Assembly (NCBI RefSeq): GCF_002250505.1
Contig: NZ_NJGY01000005.1
Coordinates: forward strand, 149,157-213,156
DNA: 64,000 bases
Direction: 5' to 3'
Source: Janthinobacterium sp. PC23-8
GTDB lineage: Bacteria > Pseudomonadota > Gammaproteobacteria > Burkholderiales > Burkholderiaceae_D
The translations under genes were made by a program, and so were the position numbers. The notes below the pieces were generated by a model, which saw only the letters and a program-made list of their open reading frames with translations, searched no databases and was not told the DNA's origin. The first letter of the stretch is position 1. Each line of letters begins with the position of its first letter. Below are positions 57,911 to 64,000 of the stretch, piece after piece.

Positions 57911-58486
57911 ATGTCACGTATTCTTGCAGGGCATTTCCAGTTACAGGACGAGGTCGATGCGGCGCGCGTGGCGCTGCGCCAGGCGGGTTTTCCCGACAGC
58001 CGCATCAGCGCCTTCTTTGTCAACCAGCCGGGCCAGCATGATCTGCACGAGTTCGGTGGCGACCGCGACATGTCGCCGGGTGCCAGGGAAACCCCGGAAG
58101 GCATCGCCGAAGGCGCCGCCGTCGGCGCTGCGGTGGGCGCCGGCGTTGGTGCGGCCACGGTGCTGGCGACCGGTCCGCTCGGTCCGGTGGTGGGGGCGCT
58201 GGTGGGCGCCCACGTGGGCTCGCTGTACAGCTTGAACAAGATGAAGGGCGCCGGCGAATCCGAAGAGGTGCCGGCGGGCGAAGGCAGTGGGCACGAAAAC
58301 CGGCGCCGTCCGCGCCAGCCCGGCATGCTGATCGCGGTGGCCGTCGCGGGCGACGACGAAGCGCAACGGGCGCTGGCCGCCTTGCGCCAGCTGGGCGCGC
58401 AAAACCTCGAGCAGGCCGAAGGCAATATCGTCAACGGCGACTGGGAAGATTTCGATCCGCTCAGCATTCCCGTGCGCGTGGCTTGA
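57911..58486 (+). CDS. glycine-zipper stress protein with duplicated flanking domains
   Basis: The 191-residue protein has a central Gly/Ala segment (GAAVGAAVGAGVGAATVLAT; PVVGALVGAHVGSLYSL), between an N-terminal domain (QDEVDAARVALRQAGFPDSR) and a C-terminal half with similar design (DDEAQRALAALRQLGAQNLE). The flanks resemble the alpha/beta repeats of YflT-like stress proteins. It is a probable membrane-embedded stress protein. ATG 57911 follows CAGGAG. Operator site J links it to the cluster at 22-34 kb. Confidence 0.8.
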   Translation: MSRILAGHFQLQDEVDAARVALRQAGFPDSRISAFFVNQPGQHDLHEFGGDRDMSPGARETPEGIAEGAAVGAAVGAGVGAATVLATGPLGPVVGALVGAHVGSLYSLNKMKGAGESEEVPAGEGSGHENRRRPRQPGMLIAVAVAGDDEAQRALAALRQLGAQNLEQAEGNIVNGDWEDFDPLSIPVRVA

Positions 58487-58657
58487 GCCGGCGATAAATA
58501 AAAACGCGCCGCGCTTGTGCGCCTTGATCCCTGTTACTATTAATCGCATGAATAGTGCCGACAGGGATGGTTCCCATGCGCCAGAGTTGCTTGGCGTCAC
58601 CGTTACTGTCCGCCATCTTGACAGCCGCACGCTAACGAGTATGGACAGGGGAGCGTC

Positions 58658-59023
58658 ATGACACAAGCATGGTTCATTCTTACCCGGCCCGACGGGCGCG
58701 ACATCAGCGCCCCCACGCCGAGCCAACTGGCCGAAGCGCTGGATCAGGTGTATTGCAATGGCGGCATCGGTGCCGACGGCGGCCCGGCCAGCGCCGTGCT
58801 GCGTTTCGGCTACGACGACGGCCTGATGTACCAGGTCGAGGTGGCTAGCGGTGGCGTAGTCACTTTCGAGGAATGGTCGGACCGCGATTGCGAGATCGCC
58901 CTGGCCAGCCCGCGCCGCATGACGGCGCTGCGCCAGGACGATGCGCTGCAGCTGTGGCAGTGGCTGGCGCAGCGCCAGGTGGCCAAGATCCGCGCGCAGA
59001 GCTGGCATTCCGAAGGTGGATGA
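58658..59023 (+). CDS. small soluble protein, unknown
   Basis: The 121-residue protein (begins MTQAWFILTRPDGRDISAPT) is acidic, with a beta-rich centre (SAVLRFGYDDGLMYQVEVAS; GGVVTFEEWSDRDCEIALAS) and a Trp-rich helical end (LQLWQWLAQRQVAKIRAQSW). I do not recognise it. ATG 58658 follows AGGGGAG. It is convergent with the universal stress gene. Confidence 0.7.
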   Translation: MTQAWFILTRPDGRDISAPTPSQLAEALDQVYCNGGIGADGGPASAVLRFGYDDGLMYQVEVASGGVVTFEEWSDRDCEIALASPRRMTALRQDDALQLWQWLAQRQVAKIRAQSWHSEGG

Positions 59024-59032
59024 GAAGGTAAT

Positions 59033-59908
59033 TCAGTGCGCCATCAGCACCGGGATCGTCATGCTTTGCAGCACCGTGCGCGTGACGCCGCCGAGGATGG
59101 TTTCGCGCAGCCGCGAGTGGCCGTAGGCGCCCATCACCAGTAAATCAGCCGACAGTTCCGCTACCTGCGTCAGCAAGGCTTCGCCGATATCGCCGCGCCG
59201 CGTGGCGCCGCCATCGAGTAACAACAGTTTTGCCTGCACACCATGGCGCGCCAGGTATTGCAGCAGATCGGCGCCCGGATGGTCGCCATGCTCGGCCGCA
59301 TGCAACTGGGCGTCGAACACGGCCACATGTACCTGGCCGGCGCGTTGCAACAAGGGCAGGGCGGCGCTCACGGCGCGGCTCGCTTCCTTGCTGCCATTCC
59401 ATGACACCAGCACATTGCGCGCCGCCGCCGGGTGATGCGCCTGAGCCAGCTGCGCCTGCGACAGCGCATACGGCACGATCAGCACCGGCTTGCCCGAATT
59501 GAGCAGCACGTAGGCGGGAAAGTCACGCATCACCGATGGTGATTTGTCGGCCGCGTTGTACTGGCTGATCACTACCAGGTCGGCATAGCGTGCCAGGAGG
59601 CTGATGCCGCCTGCCGCTTCGTCGTCGACCACCCGCTGCTCGAACGAGGCCACGCCGGCGCTGCTTGCCTGCTGCGCGAAACCGCCCAAGGCGCGCGCCG
59701 CGCGTTCACGCAAGAAATTGAGGTGCAGCGACAGGTTGGGGTCGGCGTCCAGGTCGGGCTGGTGCTGGTACAGCAGGCGCGACACGCCCGTCAGCGCCAC
59801 GCCCGTCAGGTGGCCGCCGCAGGCTTGCGCCACGCTGGCCGCCAGCGCCATGCGCGCATCGCGCCCAGCGCCGTCATCGATATGGAGCAACACGGTTTTA
59901 TAGCTCAT
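59033..59908 (-). CDS. universal stress protein, tandem Usp domains
   Basis: The 291-residue protein begins MSYKTVLLHIDDGAGRDARM and has two Usp folds. The second ends with the ATP-binding pattern (LLVMGAYGHSRLRETILGGV, then TRTVLQSMTIPVLMAH), the G-2X-G-9X-G(S/T) motif; the first is less conserved (DLVVISQYN, SGKPVLIVPY). It is a cytoplasmic stress-response protein. ATG 59908 follows AAAGG; a longer in-frame start at 59971 is less likely. Confidence 0.9.
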   Translation of the reverse strand: MSYKTVLLHIDDGAGRDARMALAASVAQACGGHLTGVALTGVSRLLYQHQPDLDADPNLSLHLNFLRERAARALGGFAQQASSAGVASFEQRVVDDEAAGGISLLARYADLVVISQYNAADKSPSVMRDFPAYVLLNSGKPVLIVPYALSQAQLAQAHHPAAARNVLVSWNGSKEASRAVSAALPLLQRAGQVHVAVFDAQLHAAEHGDHPGADLLQYLARHGVQAKLLLLDGGATRRGDIGEALLTQVAELSADLLVMGAYGHSRLRETILGGVTRTVLQSMTIPVLMAH

Positions 59909-60071
59909 GAGCCGGCCTTTCAAGGAGAACTGGCCTCCATTCTGGCACAGACCAGCAGCTTGCCTGCGCACGGCTGCGGCAGTCTGAGCCTTTGATATTG
60001 CGCAAAGTCGCTGATAAAAACTGCTTCTACACTTGATCCCACTCAGAAAAACAATTCAAGAGGGAGGCGAG

Positions 60072-60830
60072 ATGAATCAACAATGGGCTGAACAACGCGT
60101 GGCGCTGGTAACCGGTGGCATGGGCGGCCTGGGCACGGCCTTGTGCCGCCGGCTGCACGGCGCCGGCTTTGCCGTGGTGGCCATGCATACCCCCGGCAAC
60201 CCGCGCGTGGCGCACTGGCTGGAAGAGCAGCGCGCCGCCGATTTCAACTTTCATGCGCTGGCCGCCGATGTCGCCGATTTCGACGCCTGCCGGTCGGCGG
60301 TCGGCCATGTGCTGCAGCAGTTCGGCCGGGTCGATGTGCTGGTCAATAATGCCGGCATCACGCGCGACCAGAGCATGCGCAAGATGGAGCGCGCGCACTG
60401 GCGCGAAGTGATGCGCACCAATCTCGACAGCGTCTTCAACATGAGCAAGCAGGTGCTCGAACCGATGCTGCAGAACCGCTGGGGCCGCATCATCAATATC
60501 TCGTCCGTCAACGGCCAGAAAGGCGCTTTCGGCCAGTGCAATTATGCGGCCGCCAAGGCCGGCGTGCACGGTTTTTCCAAGTCGCTGGCGCTGGAAGTGG
60601 CGCGCCATGGCGTGACGGTCAATACGGTGTCGCCCGGCTACCTGCGCACGCGGATGGTCACCGCCGTGCCGCCCGACATCATGGAAAAGAAAATCCTGCC
60701 GCAAATTCCGCTCGGCCGCCTGGGCGAACCCGAGGAAGTCGCGGCGCTGGTCGCCTACCTGGCCTCGGACGAAGCGGCGTTTGTCACGGGCGCCAATATC
60801 GCCATCAATGGCGGGCAGCACATGAGTTGA
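60072..60830 (+). CDS. phaB: acetoacetyl-CoA reductase (short-chain dehydrogenase)
   Basis: The 252-residue enzyme has the Rossmann signature TGGMGGLGTALC (near residue 15), VLVNNAGITRDQSMRKM, the catalytic Ser in NISSVNGQKGAFGQCNYAAA (also holding YxxxK), and VSPGYLRTRMV. The GQKGAFGQCNY and NAGITRD patterns are typical of NADPH-dependent PhaB, which makes (R)-3-hydroxybutyryl-CoA for polyhydroxybutyrate. No phaC or phaA is adjacent. ATG 60072 follows GAGGGAGG. A strong terminator follows. Confidence 0.9.
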   Translation: MNQQWAEQRVALVTGGMGGLGTALCRRLHGAGFAVVAMHTPGNPRVAHWLEEQRAADFNFHALAADVADFDACRSAVGHVLQQFGRVDVLVNNAGITRDQSMRKMERAHWREVMRTNLDSVFNMSKQVLEPMLQNRWGRIINISSVNGQKGAFGQCNYAAAKAGVHGFSKSLALEVARHGVTVNTVSPGYLRTRMVTAVPPDIMEKKILPQIPLGRLGEPEEVAALVAYLASDEAAFVTGANIAINGGQHMS

Positions 60831-60918
60831 TTTCAGGTTGGTGGAGGAGACCCGGCATCGAGTGCGCACACAGAGGCGGAGCGGTGCCGGAAGTAGCGCG
60901 GTAGTGGCGTGGTTGCAA

Positions 60919-60957
60919 GGCAAGGGGCAGGGCAGCGATGCCCTGCCCTTTGCCTTT
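60919..60957 (+). terminator. rho-independent terminator
   Basis: A near-perfect 16-bp stem (60919-60934 with 60939-60954, loop GCGA) is followed by TTT, ending the phaB transcript. Confidence 0.8.
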
Positions 60958-60985
60958 GTGGCGCACTGGCTGCGCTCGATCGCCC

Positions 60986-61438
60986 TCAATCGCCGGCCAT
61001 GTCCTGCAGCCGTTCGTGCACCGTCGCCAGGGTCGACAGGATGCGTTCGGCACTGCGCGCCAGCACGGCGCGGCCCAGGTTCAGCAGGCTGGTCGCCAGG
61101 CTGATCCAGTCGCTGACCTTGTCGTGACGGGCGATGCGCTGGCGCACGGCGTCGAGCAGGCCGCTCAGCTGGCGCTGGGCCGTGCCCAGGCCCATGATGA
61201 TATGGCCGGCGGCGTCGGCGTACAGGGCATTGGCCTGCTGGCGCAGTGCCACCTCCAGCGCGAACACGGTTTGCGCCTGGGCCTGGGTGATGCCGGCCTC
61301 GCCCAGGCTGGCACGTTTGCGGATCGCGCGCATCACGGCGTCGTGCAGGGCGGTGGCGGCCTGCGACAGGCTGTCGCCCAGTTGTTCGACCCGGATTGCG
61401 CTGCTGAGGGCGGCTTCCCGTCGTTCGCGCTCGCTCAT
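60986..61438 (-). CDS. helical protein of unknown function
   Basis: The 150-residue protein is almost wholly alpha-helical (ERERREAALSSAIRVEQLGD; GITQAQAQTVFALEVALRQQ; AERILSTLATVHERLQDM), with no signal peptide. Its ATG overlaps the stop of the upstream lipoprotein gene by 4 nt, so the two are coupled and probably act together. No family is recognised. Confidence 0.65.
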   Translation of the reverse strand: MSERERREAALSSAIRVEQLGDSLSQAATALHDAVMRAIRKRASLGEAGITQAQAQTVFALEVALRQQANALYADAAGHIIMGLGTAQRQLSGLLDAVRQRIARHDKVSDWISLATSLLNLGRAVLARSAERILSTLATVHERLQDMAGD

Positions 61439-62214
61439 GGCAGTGCTCCCATGCTGGCCAGGCGCGCATGTTCCAGCGCCAGCGCCGCCAGTTGCCGCTG
61501 CGCCAGGGTATGGCGCAGCCCGTAGAGCCGATATTCGTCGACCTTGCTCTGCTGCACGGTTTTCGCCAGTACCGCCAGCAGGCGCTGCGGCGGCGTGTCG
61601 GCAAAGGCGATATCGGTCTCCAGCAGGCCCAGCACGATATCGCGCTCATTGTCGCCGGCCTTGTCGTACAGGCGCAGCAAGCTGTTCAAGGTCGACACCA
61701 GCGTTTGCAGCGCGGCGTCGCCGTCGCGCATCAGCTGGCCCAGCAACTGGCGCTGACCGTTGTCGCCTTGCATGCGTGCCAGCAGCCGCAGCAAGATGGT
61801 GTATGCGCTGACCGCGTGGTCGTCGATACCGGTGCCAGGCCAGGCGCGGATCGCCACGCCGGCCGCATTGATTTCGCCGGTGTAGGCAAAGCGGTCCTGG
61901 CGCGCCAGTTGGCCCAGGCCCTGCAGGTATTGCGTCACGCCCAGCTGTATCAGCGCCACGTCGGCATGCATGGCGCGGCGCTGGCGGTCGAGCAGTTTTT
62001 CGCTGGCCTCCTGCTGCTCGTTCAGATAGGGCCGCAGGCGATCATAGCTGTCGCGATGGCGCAGCGCCAGTTCGGCGAATGACTGCAGGAATTTGGCGTC
62101 ATCGGCCAGCGCCACCACTTGCGGCGTGGCCGGCAGGCGATCGGATGATGTGGCGCAGCCGCCCAGCAACAGGCATAGCGCAAATGAACGGGACCAGCGG
62201 GACAAGCGGAACAT
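61435..62214 (-). CDS. lipoprotein of unknown function
   Basis: The 259-residue protein has a signal peptide with lipobox LGGC (Cys near residue 20) and a long helical mature part rich in Leu/Arg/Gln (LRHRDSYDRLRPYLNEQQEA; VSAYTILLRLLARMQGDNGQ; LRHTLAQRQLAALALEHARL). It is predicted to be a periplasmic or outer-membrane helical bundle. It heads a two-gene unit with the 150-aa helical protein. No family is recognised. Confidence 0.7.
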   Translation of the reverse strand: MFRLSRWSRSFALCLLLGGCATSSDRLPATPQVVALADDAKFLQSFAELALRHRDSYDRLRPYLNEQQEASEKLLDRQRRAMHADVALIQLGVTQYLQGLGQLARQDRFAYTGEINAAGVAIRAWPGTGIDDHAVSAYTILLRLLARMQGDNGQRQLLGQLMRDGDAALQTLVSTLNSLLRLYDKAGDNERDIVLGLLETDIAFADTPPQRLLAVLAKTVQQSKVDEYRLYGLRHTLAQRQLAALALEHARLASMGALP

Positions 62215-62297
62215 GGTGGTAGCCGGAAAGGGAAAATACCTCGATTGTCCCCTCAGGCGGCGGCACTGATATTGTGATGGAGCAAGCGTACAGACGT

Positions 62298-62335
62298 AAA
62301 AAATGCGCTCGCAACAGAGTTGCGGAGCGCATTTT
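62298..62335. terminator. rho-independent terminator
   Basis: ATGCGCTC (62303-62310) pairs with GAGCGCAT (62325-62332), with an inner GCAA/TTGC stem. A-run and T-run flank it. It ends the minus-strand rhlE gene. Confidence 0.8.
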
Positions 62336-62354
62336 CAGTCAGCAAGACAAGGTC

Positions 62355-63725
62355 TTAGCGGCCGCGGCCGCCGGAACGATGCGACGCTGCCGAACGCGGC
62401 GCATTGCCGGAACGGTTGCCGCCGCCACCGCCGCCCGCTGGGCCGGCGCTGCGTGGCTTGGCGCCGCTGCCACCGGTTTTGACACGTACCACGGCGCCGG
62501 CTGGCGCGCGGCTGTTGTTGCGGTGGCCGCCGGTGCCGCTGCGCAATTGCACAGGCTGGGCGCGGGCGTTCAGGTCCGGTTCGAAGCCTTCGATGACTTC
62601 GCGCGGCAGGGTCTGCTTGATCAGCTTTTCGATGTCTTTCAACATTTCGTGCTCATCCACGCAGACCAGCGACACGGCCTCGCCCTTGGCGCCGGCGCGG
62701 CCGGTACGGCCGATACGGTGGACATAGTCTTCGGGAATGTTCGGCAGGTCGTAGTTGACCACGTGCGGCAACTGGTCGATATCGATGCCGCGCGCGGCGA
62801 TGTCGGTGGCGACCAGCACTTGCAGGGTGCCATCCTTGAACTCGGACAGCGCGCGCGTGCGCGCCGACTGGCTCTTGTTGCCGTGAATGGCCAGCGCGCC
62901 GATGCCGTCCGCGCCCAGTTGCTCGACGAGCTTGTTGGCGCCGTGCTTGGTGCGGGTAAATACCAGCACTTGCGTCCAGTTATTCGACTTGATCAGGTAG
63001 GACAGCATCGGGTGTTTCTTGTCGCGGTCGACCGGATGGATCTTCTGCTTGATCACTTCGACGGTCGAATTGCGGCGCGCCACTTCGATCATGGCCGGCT
63101 TGTTCAGCAGGCCATCGGCCAGGGCCTTGATCTCTTCCGAGAAGGTGGCCGAGAACAGCAGGTTCTGGCGCTTCGGCGGCAAGACGGCCAGCACTTTCTT
63201 GATGTCGCGGATAAAGCCCATGTCCAGCATGCGGTCGGCTTCGTCGAGGATCAGGATTTCCACTTTCGACAGATCGACCGTGCCCTGGCCCATATGGTCG
63301 AGCAAGCGGCCCGGCGTGGCCACCAGCACGTCAACGCCATGTTTCAGCTGCTTGATTTGCGGGTTGATGCCGACGCCGCCGAAGATCACGGTCGAGTTCA
63401 GCTTGGTGTACTTGCCGTAGGTGCGCACGCTTTCCTCGACCTGGGCGGCCAGTTCGCGCGTCGGCGCCAGGATCAGCGCGCGGATCGGACGCGTCGAGGT
63501 GTTGCTGGTGATGGCCGCGCCATTGGCGTCGGTCGACAGGCGGTGCAGCACGGGCAGGGTAAAGCCGGCCGTCTTGCCGGTACCGGTCTGTGCGCCGGCC
63601 AGCAGGTCGCCGCCAGCCAATACGGCGGGAATCGCCTGGGTCTGGATCGGGGTCGGTACGGTGTAGCCGTGTTCGGTAACGGCACGAACGATAGCGTCGG
63701 ACAATCCGAGGGAGGAAAAGGACAT
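62355..63725 (-). CDS. rhlE: DEAD-box RNA helicase RhlE
   Basis: The 456-residue helicase shows all core motifs: Q motif (VPTPIQTQAIP), Walker A AQTGTGKT, PTRELA, GG, TPGR, DEAD (ILDEADRMLDMGF), SAT (LLFSATF), and in domain 2 LVFTRTKHGANKL, ARGIDIDQLPHVVNYDLPN and HRIGRTGRAG. A Gly/Arg/Ser-rich C-terminal tail (about residues 400-456) is typical of RhlE and binds RNA. ATG 63725 begins MSFSSLGLSD; an earlier ATG at 63809 is less likely. It acts in rRNA maturation and mRNA decay, often in the cold. Confidence 0.93.
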   Translation of the reverse strand: MSFSSLGLSDAIVRAVTEHGYTVPTPIQTQAIPAVLAGGDLLAGAQTGTGKTAGFTLPVLHRLSTDANGAAITSNTSTRPIRALILAPTRELAAQVEESVRTYGKYTKLNSTVIFGGVGINPQIKQLKHGVDVLVATPGRLLDHMGQGTVDLSKVEILILDEADRMLDMGFIRDIKKVLAVLPPKRQNLLFSATFSEEIKALADGLLNKPAMIEVARRNSTVEVIKQKIHPVDRDKKHPMLSYLIKSNNWTQVLVFTRTKHGANKLVEQLGADGIGALAIHGNKSQSARTRALSEFKDGTLQVLVATDIAARGIDIDQLPHVVNYDLPNIPEDYVHRIGRTGRAGAKGEAVSLVCVDEHEMLKDIEKLIKQTLPREVIEGFEPDLNARAQPVQLRSGTGGHRNNSRAPAGAVVRVKTGGSGAKPRSAGPAGGGGGGNRSGNAPRSAASHRSGGRGR

Positions 63726-63841
63726 GGTAACTTTATTGTGAGATCGGCCTGTCGCCATCGGGAGGCGCCAGTCGCAGGCAATCAGATTAGGGTCGAAAGA
63801 CAGCGGCAAGGGGACTGGTCATATGTGCCGCACACGCGAAG

Positions 63842-63847
63842 TATAAC
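63842..63847 (+). promoter_or_regulatory. -10-like element
   Basis: TATAAC lies 23 nt before the probable start of the last gene. No good -35 is seen at 16-18 nt upstream. Confidence 0.35.
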
Positions 63848-63870
63848 AGCATGGAGAAAAAGCGCTGTAA

Positions 63871-64000
63871 CTGATTCAGATCAAGGCATCCGTGGTGGCG
63901 CTGATGGTGGCCGTCCTGGTTACCATCGGCACCCTGAATTTCTCGAAGCTGTCGAATGCCAACGCCATCAATACCCATACTCACCAGGTGCTGGGCAAGG
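63871..64000 (+). CDS. CHASE3/chemoreceptor-like membrane protein (3' partial)
   Basis: The frame runs to the window end: a short N-terminal hydrophobic helix (ASVVALMVAVLVTIGTLNFS) followed by KLSNANAINTHTHQVLGK, which resembles the start of a CHASE3 or four-helix periplasmic domain of methyl-accepting chemotaxis proteins and sensor kinases. No ATG begins the frame after the TAA at 63868-63870; CTG 63871, ATT 63874 or GTG 63892 are the candidate starts. The rest lies outside the window. Confidence 0.5.
   Translation, partial: MIQIKASVVALMVAVLVTIGTLNFSKLSNANAINTHTHQVLGK

Noticed and set aside
62286..62293. CGTACA near the rhlE terminator as an operator
   Set aside because: A lone half-site with no YGTNCG partner four bases upstream.
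1..64000. CRISPR arrays, tRNA/rRNA genes, insertion sequences
   Set aside because: Reading through the intergenic regions I saw no spaced direct repeats, cloverleaf-type genes, transposase genes or terminal inverted repeats.

Overview
The window is GC-rich Gram-negative chromosomal DNA. Dense genes, LPS-type envelope proteins (OmpA, porin, BrkB, AsmA), acetoacetyl-CoA reductase, a DctB/DctD-type two-component system, RhlE and many small Burkholderiales stress proteins point to a betaproteobacterium of the Oxalobacteraceae (Janthinobacterium/Duganella/Massilia-like). The genus is an inference. I see no rRNA, tRNA, CRISPR array, insertion sequence or prophage.

Layout. 0-7.6 kb: end of a TerB-like gene, glycerate 2-kinase, a divergent alcohol dehydrogenase/LysR pair, a DUF1800/DUF1501 export pair and an AI-2E-type permease. 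7.7-10.6 kb: a 74-aa unknown protein behind two tandem LexA (SOS) boxes, divergent from a PAP2 phosphatase / lipid kinase / metallophosphoesterase operon whose three genes all use non-ATG starts. 10.6-18.6 kb: ParDE toxin-antitoxin, a cardiolipin-synthase-like lipoprotein coupled to a membrane protein of the so-called site-specific recombinase family, a porin, a DUF3617 protein and a TerC/CBS/CorC protein. 18.8-37.8 kb: an M16 peptidase, then a long run of small envelope and stress genes (glycine-zipper lipoproteins, OmpA-like proteins, lmo0937, DUF883/YqjE/YqjK, ferritin-like, BON, DUF3309, AI-2E permease, BrkB, OmpA) with a Crp/Fnr-family regulator inside. 38.2-46.0 kb: alpha-2-macroglobulin and penicillin-binding protein 1C, overlapping by 4 nt. 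46.9-52.9 kb: a five-gene operon of an ABC importer plus a DctBD-type kinase and sigma-54 activator, with a sigma-54 promoter at its head. 53-64 kb: a winged-helix-like protein, MtfA peptidase, LysR/tartrate dehydratase pair, stress proteins, PhaB, two unknown coupled genes, RhlE and the start of a CHASE3/chemoreceptor-like gene.

The most interesting signal is a repeated 16-bp palindrome, YGTNCG-N4-CGNACR. It lies only in intergenic regions, 64-150 nt upstream of small envelope/stress genes and of the Crp/Fnr gene itself. At six of the sites a plausible -10 hexamer begins 21-22 nt after the palindrome, which centres it near -41.5, the classical class II CRP/FNR activator position. I infer an autoregulated Crp/Fnr-type envelope-stress regulon. 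The other strong regulatory signals are the tandem LexA boxes at 7993-8031 and the sigma-54 promoter at 52852-52867.
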